A stretch of DNA of 64,000 bases from Pilosibacter fragilis (lineage in GTDB: Bacteria > Bacillota > Clostridia > Lachnospirales > Lachnospiraceae): assembly GCF_032490495.1 (NCBI RefSeq), contig NZ_JAVYJB010000004.1:225958-289957 (forward strand). Direction: 5' to 3'. The notes beneath the pieces are model-generated. The model saw only the letters and a program-made list of their open reading frames with translations, was not told the origin of the DNA and did not search any database. Numbering within the stretch: position 1 is the first letter of the stretch; each line of letters starts with the position of its first letter. This document shows, piece after piece, positions 41,299 through 50,759 of the stretch. The translations under genes and the position numbers were made by a program.

Positions 41299-43269
41299 TT
41301 AATTGTAATTTAACCGCCCGTAGGCGTAAAAGTGGGATTGCCAATAGCTGGTGTCCAGCTTTGAATACTGGATAGGGTCGCCACAATGCAGCATGACGGG
41401 GCTTCCGTCCCCGTCCTCGCCCACATAAATCCCCACATGGGAAACGCCGGGGGTGTCGTATGTACCCGTAAAGAACACCAAATCCCCCGGCTGCGGGTTA
41501 GAAACAGGGGTTGAGATGTTGTAAAGCCCTTGCGCCCCAAGTCTGCCCGTATTGTATAGGCCGCTGTTCGTCAACACATAACTCACAAAGCCGCTGCAAT
41601 CAAAAGAGGTTTCCGGGGTGCTGCCGCCCCACACATAGGGAAAACCGACGTATTTATCTGCTTCCTCCATGAGCCGCGCAAACTTTTCATCGGAACCCAG
41701 CAGCGCGGCGGGTACTTCATAATCGGCGGGCGGGTTTTCATAGTATTTAGACACATAGCCGGATTGCGGGAAAAGGTCGGGTCTGTTTCCCAGCGACGAC
41801 ATATACATAGCGTACATGGATAGCTGTTCTTCGCCCATGATGTAAACGGGGACATGGGAGAGGTTGAAGTTTTCCAAATCCACATGAAGAATGTAATAGT
41901 TATAGGGGACTTCAACCGTATAGGGGTTGCCCTCGCTGTCCGTCCTTGTTTCGGTGCGGTAGCGTACCTGTACTTCTTCCTCGACCGTCAAGATATACTG
42001 TTTCTCAAAGAGCATTTCAAGGGTGCTTTGCACTTCATCGAGTGTAAACACGCCCTCATGCCACGCGGAAAGGATAGAAATTAGCACATAGGGGTCATGC
42101 TCGATCTCGTCCGCGTTTACCCGGTATTCGTCATAGCCGGGGTATTCGCTTTCGATATTGTCCAGCATATCTTGTAACTCGGCTTCCATAGCGGCATACG
42201 CGCTTTCCGCGCCCGTTATATCCGCGTCCTCGGAGAGATAGGACGACGCAATCAAGCCGCTGCCGCTGTTGCCGCCAAAGAGGGAGCAAGAGGACAGCCC
42301 GCCGAAAAGCAGCAGCACGATAAAGGCAATCCCGCCCACAATCAAGCAGCCTTTCCAATGCCGGACAACAAAGAACGTCGCCCGTTTGGTTTCCTGCGCG
42401 GTTTTCTTCGCCGCCTTTGCGGTGGCTTCAGCGGTTTTTTTCGCTTTGCCGCCCGCTTTCAGCGTTTTTGCATACTGCTTTTTAATGCGCTGCTTCTGCC
42501 AAAAACGGGAAATGGGGTTGGAGTGCGCAAGCGCGGGGTTATCGTGCAACGCCTTTTGATAGAGAAAATCTGCGTTTGCCTTTACCGCTTGTTTTTCCGC
42601 TGCCGCCGCTGCCCGGTAGGGTTTCAGCTTATGGCGGCGTATGCCGCCCTTAACTGCCCGCGCCGCCATGCCGCCCGCTTTCTCTCCGGCAAGTTCTACC
42701 CGGTGCCCGCTTTCCACACCGACGTTTTCTTTCTCTACCTCGTAGATTTTCCCATGTACGGTACTGTTTAACTCCTGTGCCGGACGGGATAAGGGGTTAT
42801 GCCGCAACTTGCCGTTTGGGGGCTTATCCGTCTTTTCAAAGGAAAGGCGCGTCTTTGCCTTGCCTTTCGCTTCGTCAAAAACGCGCTCTTTCTTGATTTT
42901 GGTCTGCTTGGGGATAGCCGCCCGCGCTGCGTCTAAACAGTCTGCCGCCTTATCCGATTTCTTGATCGCTTTTTGAAGTTCCGGCGTTGCCCGTTCCGCT
43001 TCGGAAAACTGCAAGCGGGAAGAATGGGTTTTAGGCTGCGTCGCGTCAAGGGCTTTTTTCTCCGCGCCTTTTGCTGCGTGTCGCTCAATCTCTGCGCCGA
43101 TATGCTGCACAACCTTTTCCGCTGCCACCCCTGCGGGGGCTGAATAGTTTTCTTCCTGCGGCCTTTCGCTGATACTGGACGTTTCTCCCGTCGTGAGGTT
43201 TTCCGCAACCGCACCGTCGCGGGTCATTTTTTGCGTTACCTTGTCGGGGGCTTTCAGTTCCTTGCTCAA
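41299..43269 (-). CDS. Membrane-anchored NlpC/P60 peptidoglycan hydrolase of the transfer system
   Basis: 656 aa. A basic cytoplasmic N-terminus (residues 1-300), one membrane helix (GCLIVGGIAFIVLLLFGG), then an extracellular part. It ends in an NlpC/P60 domain with catalytic Cys in TSFDCSGFVSYV and His in GVSHVGIYV. It opens the cell wall for the conjugation channel (VirB1-like role). The very long basic N-terminus may contact DNA or coupling proteins. It overlaps the methylase gene by 4 bp. Confidence 0.9.
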   Translation of the reverse strand: MSKELKAPDKVTQKMTRDGAVAENLTTGETSSISERPQEENYSAPAGVAAEKVVQHIGAEIERHAAKGAEKKALDATQPKTHSSRLQFSEAERATPELQKAIKKSDKAADCLDAARAAIPKQTKIKKERVFDEAKGKAKTRLSFEKTDKPPNGKLRHNPLSRPAQELNSTVHGKIYEVEKENVGVESGHRVELAGEKAGGMAARAVKGGIRRHKLKPYRAAAAAEKQAVKANADFLYQKALHDNPALAHSNPISRFWQKQRIKKQYAKTLKAGGKAKKTAEATAKAAKKTAQETKRATFFVVRHWKGCLIVGGIAFIVLLLFGGLSSCSLFGGNSGSGLIASSYLSEDADITGAESAYAAMEAELQDMLDNIESEYPGYDEYRVNADEIEHDPYVLISILSAWHEGVFTLDEVQSTLEMLFEKQYILTVEEEVQVRYRTETRTDSEGNPYTVEVPYNYYILHVDLENFNLSHVPVYIMGEEQLSMYAMYMSSLGNRPDLFPQSGYVSKYYENPPADYEVPAALLGSDEKFARLMEEADKYVGFPYVWGGSTPETSFDCSGFVSYVLTNSGLYNTGRLGAQGLYNISTPVSNPQPGDLVFFTGTYDTPGVSHVGIYVGEDGDGSPVMLHCGDPIQYSKLDTSYWQSHFYAYGRLNYN

Positions 43270-44222
43270 TCTTCATCACCTCCAATCCGCTGTTTTGCAA
43301 GTTCGCAATAGTCGGGGTTTAACTCAATGCCGATATAGCGGCGGTTAAGCCGTTTTGCTACCATGCCCGTCGTGCCGCTGCCGAAAAAGGGGTCAAGGAC
43401 AATCCCGCCGATGGGACAGCCCGCCAAAATGCACGTTTCCGCAAGTTTCGGCGGGAACGCTGCGAAATGCCCGCCATGATAGCCGACATTGTTAATCTGC
43501 CAAACGTTGCGGCGGCTGCGGACGGGAGAAATCAACTCGTCGGCGTATGCGCCCTTTTCGCGGGGGCGGTTGATTTTCTGCGGTTGGTTTTGCCCCGGAA
43601 CAGTAACGTTATACTTATTTCCTTTGCTAACTCCGCTTTTCAGCCGCCCCGCCGTTGTGGGGGCTATCGGCTCGGCTACTGCTTGCCAATCGTAATAATA
43701 CTTCTTTGACTTGGTAAGCAGAAACACATATTCATAGCAGCGGGTCGGCCTGTCCCGCGTGCTTTCCGGCATGGGGTTTGTTTTGTGCCAAATGATAGAA
43801 CTGCGCAAATACCAACCGTCGCCCCGCAAGGCGAGGGCTACAAGCCACGGAATACCAATTAAATCTTTGGGCTTGCAGCCGGGGGCGCGGTGGTTAAACG
43901 CCACTTGCTGCCCGTTCCTGCCTTTGGGGTATTTGGGGTCTTGGTGGTCGGCTTTGCTGCCTGTGCCGCAATAAGTGTCCGCGATATTCAGCCAACAAGT
44001 ACCCTCCGGCGTAAGCACCCGCTTTACCTCATGGAATACCGCCGTAATACGGGAAACATATTCCTCCGGCGTTGCTTCCCGTCCGATCTGCCCGTCTGCG
44101 CCGTAGTCCCGCAAGGCATAGTAGGGTGGGGACGTTACGCAACAATCAACTGCATTTTCCGGCAAGGTTTGAAGCACCTGCAAGCTGTCGCCGCAATAGA
44201 TTTTGTCCATTTCTATCCTCAT
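43266..44222 (-). CDS. DNA methyltransferase (N4/N6, TSPPYY type)
   Basis: 318 aa. Catalytic CCVTSPPYYALRDYG near residue 30 and SAM-binding DPFFGSGTTGMVAKRL near 280, so the catalytic motif precedes the SAM motif (beta-like order). No restriction endonuclease gene is adjacent. It probably protects the element from host restriction. ATGA overlap with virB4. Confidence 0.93.
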   Translation of the reverse strand: MRIEMDKIYCGDSLQVLQTLPENAVDCCVTSPPYYALRDYGADGQIGREATPEEYVSRITAVFHEVKRVLTPEGTCWLNIADTYCGTGSKADHQDPKYPKGRNGQQVAFNHRAPGCKPKDLIGIPWLVALALRGDGWYLRSSIIWHKTNPMPESTRDRPTRCYEYVFLLTKSKKYYYDWQAVAEPIAPTTAGRLKSGVSKGNKYNVTVPGQNQPQKINRPREKGAYADELISPVRSRRNVWQINNVGYHGGHFAAFPPKLAETCILAGCPIGGIVLDPFFGSGTTGMVAKRLNRRYIGIELNPDYCELAKQRIGGDED

Positions 44223-46615
44223 GCCGACACCTCGCCGGGTTTGGTCGTCATTACACGATAGAGTTCCGTATCTTGCGGGAAACGGTCAATAAAGGGCAAA
44301 ATCACGTTGCCATAGAAGATAAGCCCCTCGCCCGCGTCGGAATGGGTTACATAGGTCATTTGCTGCTGCGAAATGTTAAGCTGCTTTGCAAGGATTTCCC
44401 TGTCGCCCTGGGCTTGGTTGAGCATATACACAAAATCGCTGTTTTCAAAAATGTTCTCCACCTCGCGGGACGATAACAAATCTTTCACGTTTTGGGTGAT
44501 ACCTGTCGGAATACCGCCCCATTTTCTAAAACGCTTCCAAATCTCAACGCTGTACGCTGCGGTCTGTTCCTCTTTGAGCAGCAAATGAAACTCGTCGATA
44601 TAGTACCGCGTCGCCTTGCCTTCGCTGCGGTTTATGGTAACTCTGTTCCAAACTTGATCTTGGACAATGAGCATACCGAGTTTTCGTAGCTGGGTGCCGA
44701 GTTCTTTAATATCAAAGCAGACAAGGCGGTTGTGAATGTCAACGTTTGTTTGGTGGTTAAACACGTTCAAACTGCCATTTACATAGAGTTCCAATGCCGA
44801 CGCGATACGCTGCGCTTCCTTTTCCGGCTGCTTCTTGATTTCATTGTAGAGGTCGCCCAAAATCGGCATATTCTCCGGCTTCGGGTCTGCAAGGTAGCTG
44901 CGGTACACGCTGATAACGGCGCGGTCAATCAAAGTCTTTTCAACCGCTTCCAGCCCGTTTTTGCCGCCCATAATCAACTCGCAAAAGGAAAGGATAAAAT
45001 CGCTCTTTAAGGCTATGGGCGTGTCGCCCTCGCTGTAATTGAGGTTTATATCCATCGGGTTAATGTACTGCGTGCTGTTCTGCGAAACCTTGATAACCTG
45101 CCCTTTCAGCCGTTCCACAAGGGGGTAATATTCCGCTTCCGGGTCGCAAATGATAATATCGTCTGCGGTAATGAGAAAAGCGTTGGTGATCTCGCGCTTT
45201 GCCGAAAAACTCTTGCCGCTGCCGGGTGTGCCGAGTATCAAGCCGTTAGGGTTCTTCAGCCTTTTCCTGTCGCACAAAATCATGTTATTCGATAATGCGT
45301 TTAAGCCGTAATACAACGCTTCGCCGCTTTGGAACAGCTCTTGTACCGTAAAGGGGACGAAAATGGCGGTGCTGGAAGTCGTCAAGCCCCGCTGGATTTG
45401 GATTAGGTTTTCGCCCAATGGGATAGAGGACATAAGCCCCTGTTCCTGCCGGTAGTCAAGGCGGGTGAGCATACAGTTGTATTTCTGTGCGATACTTGCG
45501 GCCTGAAATACGTCGTTGTCCAATTTCTGCTTTGTGTCTGCCACATTCAAAACTAACAGCGTAAGCAAAAACATTCGCTCGTTCCGGCTCTGCAAATCCC
45601 GCAAAAGGTTTTTCGCTTCGCCGCCGTAGGTGGCAAGGTCGGACGGAATTATATCCATATCGTAGCCGCTGCGGATTGCCTTTTTCTGTTCCTCGATTTT
45701 CATACGGTCAAGGTCGGTGATTTTCCGCTTGATCGTCTTGATCGCTTCGTTGTGGTCGATACTCTGAATGTGCAGATTGACGACAATCCCGTTTTCCGCT
45801 TCCATGAAGTCGGCAAGCATACGGTCTGAAAGTTCCGGCGCGGCAATCTGCAAAAAGGAAACCGCGCCAAACTTCCCGCCCATTTGAAACATTCGCCCGT
45901 CGCCAAAACGGAAAGAGGACGGGGCAATAAAGTCTTTGACGGAAAGGCCGCTTACGGGTAGCCATTCCCACGCAAAGTTGAAGCGTTCCCCGTCCGGGTG
46001 GAAAAGCCCATGCAGCACTTCAAGCCGCTGCTTCCCGTCCAATACCCGCGCCGCCGCGCCGATCACCTTAAAATGGTTGAGGGTGTCCGTTTCGATACGG
46101 GCAAGCCGCGCCCGCGCCGATTTAATATCTTTTGCTTCAATGGTAAAGGTGAGAAACTTTGTCTTGATAAGCCCGTTGTTGCCGCGTTCAAGCTGTGTTT
46201 GCAGCATTTCGGTGTATTCGGCTCTGATACTGTCAAAGTCGTCATTCTGTGGGGCAATCGTGATACTGCTCTTGAAATCCTCCTTGTTCGCATGGCGGCT
46301 GATTAAGGAAAGCTGCACACTGATAGAAGCGTCAAAAGAGTTATACATATCGCAAAGGGCTTCAAAAATGGCGGTCTTGTCGTCCGGCTGCGCAAGCTGA
46401 TAGTTAATATCTTCAAACTCAATGCACTTGGAATACCGCCCGTTTGCAAGGCGGCAAATCCCGTCCTTATACATTCGTTCAAACGGTATGCTGTCCTGCG
46501 CCGTATGGGGCTTCCCGTCGCCCTTTGACTGCCGGATAAGCGCGTCGATCTGTTTCTTTTCCTGCCGCGTAAGTTTACGCTTTTTGTTTTGGGTCTTTCC
46601 CTTTTCCTTTGACAA
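44219..46615 (-). CDS. virB4: VirB4/TraE-type conjugation ATPase
   Basis: 798 aa. Walker A LGTPGSGKSFSAKREI near residue 470, Walker B RYYIDEFHLLL, and the TQNVKDLL segment typical of VirB4. It powers assembly of the type IV secretion channel at the inner membrane face. It overlaps the PrgI gene. Confidence 0.95.
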   Translation of the reverse strand: MSKEKGKTQNKKRKLTRQEKKQIDALIRQSKGDGKPHTAQDSIPFERMYKDGICRLANGRYSKCIEFEDINYQLAQPDDKTAIFEALCDMYNSFDASISVQLSLISRHANKEDFKSSITIAPQNDDFDSIRAEYTEMLQTQLERGNNGLIKTKFLTFTIEAKDIKSARARLARIETDTLNHFKVIGAAARVLDGKQRLEVLHGLFHPDGERFNFAWEWLPVSGLSVKDFIAPSSFRFGDGRMFQMGGKFGAVSFLQIAAPELSDRMLADFMEAENGIVVNLHIQSIDHNEAIKTIKRKITDLDRMKIEEQKKAIRSGYDMDIIPSDLATYGGEAKNLLRDLQSRNERMFLLTLLVLNVADTKQKLDNDVFQAASIAQKYNCMLTRLDYRQEQGLMSSIPLGENLIQIQRGLTTSSTAIFVPFTVQELFQSGEALYYGLNALSNNMILCDRKRLKNPNGLILGTPGSGKSFSAKREITNAFLITADDIIICDPEAEYYPLVERLKGQVIKVSQNSTQYINPMDINLNYSEGDTPIALKSDFILSFCELIMGGKNGLEAVEKTLIDRAVISVYRSYLADPKPENMPILGDLYNEIKKQPEKEAQRIASALELYVNGSLNVFNHQTNVDIHNRLVCFDIKELGTQLRKLGMLIVQDQVWNRVTINRSEGKATRYYIDEFHLLLKEEQTAAYSVEIWKRFRKWGGIPTGITQNVKDLLSSREVENIFENSDFVYMLNQAQGDREILAKQLNISQQQMTYVTHSDAGEGLIFYGNVILPFIDRFPQDTELYRVMTTKPGEVSA

Positions 46616-46967
46616 TCGCCCGTACCTCCTTATCTAATCGCTCCTGCCGCGCAAGGGCGGTATAAAAATTGTTGGTCTGATAAGGTCGCTCTTTGGGGCG
46701 AAGAAACTTCACTTCCACAAATTGCCGTATAATCACTTCCAGCGGTTGCCCGTTCTTCTCGTACATAGCGAGTAGGAACATGGGCAGCATGGCAAGCACC
46801 ATGCACAAAGCCGCCGTTGTCGTTCCCGCGCTGTCCTTTGTCAAAAAGAATAGCGGTAGCCCGATAGCCACCGCCGCGCCGAAACAGAGTAATTGTCTTT
46901 TGGTAAGGTTGAACATTACCTTGCTCTTGATTTTGGTTAAATCCTTTGGGACGGTTACATACGCCAT
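46575..46967 (-). CDS. PrgI-family membrane protein (VirB3-like)
   Basis: 130 aa from the ATG at 46967. MAYVTVPKDLTKIKSKVMFN, then two membrane helices (LLCFGAAVAIGLPLFFLT; LCMVLAMLPMFLLAMY). It always stands directly upstream of VirB4 in Gram-positive systems. Confidence 0.92.
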   Translation of the reverse strand: MAYVTVPKDLTKIKSKVMFNLTKRQLLCFGAAVAIGLPLFFLTKDSAGTTTAALCMVLAMLPMFLLAMYEKNGQPLEVIIRQFVEVKFLRPKERPYQTNNFYTALARQERLDKEVRAIVKGKGKDPKQKA

Positions 46968-46968
46968 T

Positions 46969-47517
46969 TCAAACCTCCTTTCCGGCAAACCGTATGTCGC
47001 TTTTGATTTCATTTCCCCATACGTCCCAACCAGGGGTATGCTGCCTTGCAAACAGTTCAATACGCGGTAGGTCGCCCATAAGGGCAAGTATCTTTTCCCG
47101 CGTTATATCCGGCTTTTTGCTGTGCTGCTCAACAGGGGAAATAATAAATTGATGTACCTTGTTTGATTGTCGCTTCGGGTGTCCTTTGGTAGCAAGCAAG
47201 CAGATTTCCGCATTTCCTCGCGTCCAAAAGCCCAAGCCATAAAACCAAGTGGGCGATTTCCGATTTTGCTTTAACCATACAAAGGCAACGGATTTATAGG
47301 TAAATCCCCAAGCCTTGATTAACTGCAACGCTTCTTTAAGCTGCGGGAACGTCGCCCATAGGAATAAAATACAGTCCTTATCCGCAATTTCTTTGACGGG
47401 TAAAGCGCAAAGTTCCTCAATACTCATAGTGGGATAGTGCTTTTCCGCTGCGCCCTGTACCTTGCTTCTCGCGTATCTCCAAGGGGGATCGGCGTAAATG
47501 ATTTTGTATTTCTTCAT
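46969..47517 (-). CDS. MT-A70-family adenine methyltransferase
   Basis: 182 aa from the ATG at 47517. Catalytic DPPW in IIYADPPWRYARSK, SIEELCALPVKEIA, and GNAEICLLATKGHPKR. It methylates adenine in DNA. The second DNA methylase of the same operon lies at 43266; together they may re-mark transferred DNA. Confidence 0.9.
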   Translation of the reverse strand: MKKYKIIYADPPWRYARSKVQGAAEKHYPTMSIEELCALPVKEIADKDCILFLWATFPQLKEALQLIKAWGFTYKSVAFVWLKQNRKSPTWFYGLGFWTRGNAEICLLATKGHPKRQSNKVHQFIISPVEQHSKKPDITREKILALMGDLPRIELFARQHTPGWDVWGNEIKSDIRFAGKEV

Positions 47518-47527
47518 CTGCACCCCC

Positions 47528-48391
47528 TTAATGCGCGCTGAATACGGATTTTGCAAGGCTTCCCGTTTTGAAAAGCGTAAAACACAAGAGGACGGTATAG
47601 CCCATGCAAGACCAGATCGCGCCGGATATGTCATCGGTTGCTGCGATTGTCTGTATCAAAACCGCATAAATACCGACGCACACAAGAATTAGAAAAGCCT
47701 GAAAACCGAGGGCAAGCAAGGATTTTAAGTAGTTCTGTCCCATGCCGCCCCATTCACGATTTACCATTGTCGCAACGGGGATAGGGGCGATACTCGTTAC
47801 AAGGTATATTTCAATCATGCGCCCGTACACCACCAGCATGATACAGATAGACAACGCTTTCATGGTAAGCCCCACAAAGAGTGATTGAAACCATAGCCCC
47901 AAAAGCCCGCCGACGCTCATAGCGTCCAGCTTTGCTTCTATATCGGTGATAACGGTTGCAATATCTATGCTTGTGTCGGATATGATAACGCCCGCGCTGT
48001 CGTTGACGACGCTCTGTGTAATGTCAAATACGCCCATGACGATGTTCCAAGTATTTGTTACCAGCAGCACCGCAACAAAGGTTTTGAAAATCCACTTGAA
48101 GAAAATCCAAGTGTCGAGATCGTGCAGATTGTTTTTCTCAATTACAAGCTGGATTAGTTCGTAGCACATGACAAAGGTAATGATAACGCCCGCAATCGGC
48201 ACAATGACGTTTTCCGATAGGCTGCGTATCATATTGAATATGCCCGCGTTCCACCCGGCGGGGGTTGTGCCGACTTGCGTTGCGATTTCTCCAACCTCTG
48301 TATTTACGCTGTCGAACAGCCCGGAGAGATTAGAGAGTATTCCGTCTGTCAAAATGCCGCGAAACCAATCTTCAATCATCTGCCATATCAA
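47528..48391 (-). CDS. VirB6/TrbL-type membrane protein
   Basis: 287 aa starting at TTG 48391 behind GGAGGG (alternative ATG at 48379). Six or so membrane helices (VIVPIAGVIITFVMCYELIQ, FVAVLLVTNTWNIVMGVF, FQAFLILVCVGIYAVLIQTI). It forms the core channel of the conjugation system. Normally preceded by maff2, whose halves are now 11 kb apart. Confidence 0.9.
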   Translation of the reverse strand: MIWQMIEDWFRGILTDGILSNLSGLFDSVNTEVGEIATQVGTTPAGWNAGIFNMIRSLSENVIVPIAGVIITFVMCYELIQLVIEKNNLHDLDTWIFFKWIFKTFVAVLLVTNTWNIVMGVFDITQSVVNDSAGVIISDTSIDIATVITDIEAKLDAMSVGGLLGLWFQSLFVGLTMKALSICIMLVVYGRMIEIYLVTSIAPIPVATMVNREWGGMGQNYLKSLLALGFQAFLILVCVGIYAVLIQTIAATDDISGAIWSCMGYTVLLCFTLFKTGSLAKSVFSAH

Positions 48392-48464
48392 AAGCTAATC
48401 CCTCCTTTCCCGCGCCCTCCCGCGTGAAGCGGGAGAGCGCGGCGGGTAGTGTTAGTTTGTGGCA

Positions 48465-48545
48465 TTATCCAAACAGGCCGGAGAGCAGCGGGACAAGGGT
48501 AAGGCCGATAAGGGCAACGCCGCCGCCCGCCATCAACTGTTTTAT
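48465..48545 (-). pseudogene. Maff2, C-terminal half
   Basis: The - strand frame reads GIKQLMAGGGVALIGLTLVP then LLSGLFG and a stop, the second half of a Maff2 channel protein. The N-terminal half is at 59663-59821. Confidence 0.85.
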
Positions 48546-48638
48546 CCCCAAATAGGTGTAGGAAAACGGCTCGATGGCGGGCGGCGGCGTGTCAAGAAAT
48601 ATCTATGGAGTTTTTAAGAACCGCCCCGGCGGGGCAGG

Positions 48639-50303
48639 TCAGGCTGTGACCTGCTCCACTTCCGGGATGGGTTTAAGATTAAAATGAATTTCGATAGAAA
48701 TGTGTCTTGTTTTATCGCTGTCTATGCTCTCATGGACAACGATTTCTTTAATCAGGCGGTTGAGGGTGGCGGCGTCCAGTTCCGTGATGTCGGCGTATTC
48801 CTGAATGGCTTCTACCCACTGGCGGGCGTCATACGCAAGCCGGATTTCATCGGCCAGCTTCTTCCGGCCTTCCTCAACCCTTGCCTTCAACTCGGCCTGT
48901 TCCTTCTGCGTCTTTTCCATCAGCAGATTGAAGTTCGCTTCGCTGATACGTCCGGCAACCATGTCCTCATACAGCCGCAGAACCATCTTTTCCAGAACGT
49001 CAATGCGTTCCTCGTCTTTGGCAAGGGAGCGTTCCAACGCTTCCCGCTGGCCTTTCTGCTCGGCTTCGCAGGTGTCGGACAGCTTCCCGGCAACGGCTTC
49101 CCCGTCCATCAGGGCGGCTCTGGCACATTCCCGGATTTTGTTCAGCACAAGCCGGTACAGGGTGTCGTACTCAACCCGGTGCTGGGAACAGTGCTGTTTC
49201 CCGTAGGCGTTATAGGTCTTACAGGAATAAATCTGCTTCGGGTGCTTCTCATTGGTATAGCGGATAGTCAGCGACTTCCCGCATTTGCCGCATTTGATAA
49301 GCCCCGCAAACAGGCTGATTTCCCCGGTCTGGCGGGGGCGCTGCCGGGATTTCAGCTTGCGCTGCACGATGTCAAAGGTCTTGCGGTCAACAAGCGGCTC
49401 ATGCTGGTTCTCCACGACAATCCATTCCTCCGGCTTCTTCTCCCCGATGGTGCCGATTTTGAAGCGGTATTCCTTCTTCTGGGAAGCGATAGCACCGGTA
49501 TAGACGGGGTTTATCAGGATGTCCTTAATTACGGAGAAGTCCCACATATACCGCCCGTTTACCGGGTCTTTCTTTTCCCACTTGGTTGACACGTTCCGCA
49601 GCCCCCGTATCCGGTTCCAGTAGGTCGGGCAGGGGATTTTTTCTTCTTCCAGCCTGCGCCGGATGTAGTTGGGGCCGTGTCCTTCCAGCGCCCACGCAAA
49701 CAGACGCCGGACAATGGGAGCCGTTTCCTCGTCAATCAGCAGGTGGTTTTTGTCCTCCGGGTCTTTCTGGTAGCCGAAGGGGGCAAGGCAGCCGGTAAAC
49801 TGGCCTTTCTGCGCTTTCAGCAGATAAGAGGAATGAACCTTCTTGGAAATGTCCTTGCTGTACATCTCGTTGAGGATGTTCTTGAACGGCGCAATGTCGT
49901 TGTTGTCCCGCATGGTGTCGATACCGTCATTCATGGCGATATACCGGACGCCGTGGCGGGGGAAGAAATCTTCAATCAGGAAGCCGGTCTGCAAGTAATT
50001 CCTACCCAGTCTGGATAGGTCTTTCGTGACCACAAGGTTTATCTGCCTGCGCTCGATGGCTTTCAACATCCGTTTCAGGTCGGGGCGCTCCATGTTCAGC
50101 CCCGTGTAGCCATCGTCCTGATAGACTGCAACAACCTCCCATCCCTGCTTCTCGCAGTAGTTTTCCAGCATATCCCGCTGGTTTGCAATGCTGGCGCTCT
50201 CCCCGTCAAGGTCATCGTCCTTGGAAAGCCTGCAATAGATAGCCGCCCGGAAGCTGCCCGCCAGTATTGCGTCCATGCCTGTATATTCAAATCCGTTCAT
50301 CAT
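48639..50303 (-). CDS. Large serine recombinase of the mobilizable element
   Basis: 554 aa. Catalytic Ser in AAIYCRLSKDDDLDGES, KDLSRLGRNYLQTG, recombinase domain (residues 185-300), zinc ribbon (IKCGKCGKSLTIRY ... YSCKTYN ... HCSQHRVEY) and a long coiled coil (residues 415-500). Complete. It targets the KQLMA codons of maff2. It shows only family-level similarity to the recombinase at 25939. Confidence 0.95.
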   Translation of the reverse strand: MMNGFEYTGMDAILAGSFRAAIYCRLSKDDDLDGESASIANQRDMLENYCEKQGWEVVAVYQDDGYTGLNMERPDLKRMLKAIERRQINLVVTKDLSRLGRNYLQTGFLIEDFFPRHGVRYIAMNDGIDTMRDNNDIAPFKNILNEMYSKDISKKVHSSYLLKAQKGQFTGCLAPFGYQKDPEDKNHLLIDEETAPIVRRLFAWALEGHGPNYIRRRLEEEKIPCPTYWNRIRGLRNVSTKWEKKDPVNGRYMWDFSVIKDILINPVYTGAIASQKKEYRFKIGTIGEKKPEEWIVVENQHEPLVDRKTFDIVQRKLKSRQRPRQTGEISLFAGLIKCGKCGKSLTIRYTNEKHPKQIYSCKTYNAYGKQHCSQHRVEYDTLYRLVLNKIRECARAALMDGEAVAGKLSDTCEAEQKGQREALERSLAKDEERIDVLEKMVLRLYEDMVAGRISEANFNLLMEKTQKEQAELKARVEEGRKKLADEIRLAYDARQWVEAIQEYADITELDAATLNRLIKEIVVHESIDSDKTRHISIEIHFNLKPIPEVEQVTA

Positions 50304-50309
50304 AACCGT

Positions 50310-50507
50310 TTACCCGCACAATCCAGACGGAACACGGTCACTCTGAACCTTGTCTTTATTATACTCTAAATCTTGTGTTTTCGCAAGATATTCTTTATTA
50401 TTTCTCTGGCTGTATTTCTGTGCAATCAGGCTCACGAAAACGTCCGTAGCGTCCAGTTCGCCGTCAAATACCGTTGTGACATGGATTTCAGTTTTGCTTT
50501 TTGCCAT
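50310..50507 (-). CDS. Small protein ahead of the recombinase
   Basis: 65 aa with a strong GGAGGTAACTGCCT start region. MAKSKTEIHVTTVFDGELDA and TDVFVSLIAQKYSQ. Small proteins in this position are common beside serine recombinases. The 18 bp at its 3' end recur inverted at 59620-59637. Confidence 0.65.
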   Translation of the reverse strand: MAKSKTEIHVTTVFDGELDATDVFVSLIAQKYSQRNNKEYLAKTQDLEYNKDKVQSDRVPSGLCG

Positions 50508-50531
50508 AGGCAGTTACCTCCATAAATGAAA

Positions 50532-50740
50532 TAAGCCAGACAGGAGAAGGTCGGCAACGAAGTCCGGCAACGGACTTCAAAAAACCTCGAAAACAATCTC
50601 TGTCTGGCGGGTTACTGTTTATTTACTTTTTCTTTTATTTTTCTGTTGCTTTGGTTGTCAGAGGGGAGAAAAGCCCGCAGTTACAGGCTTTTCCCCGGCA
50701 ACCGGCTCGGCAACGGGATAGCAACGGGGTCGGCAACCGG
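50532..50740. repeat. GGCAAC repeat clusters and hairpin after the VirE-like gene
   Basis: CGGCAAC(C/G) units start at 50552, 50565, 50696, 50708 and 50731, with a GCAACGGGG variant at 50721; the last four have a period of about 12 bp. GCCAGACAG (from 50534) and CTGTCTGGC (to 50611) enclose the first cluster. It looks like an iteron array, possibly the replication origin. No gene is seen in 50508-50759. Confidence 0.55.
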
Positions 50741-50759
50741 CTGTGGTTTCCCGGATTTT

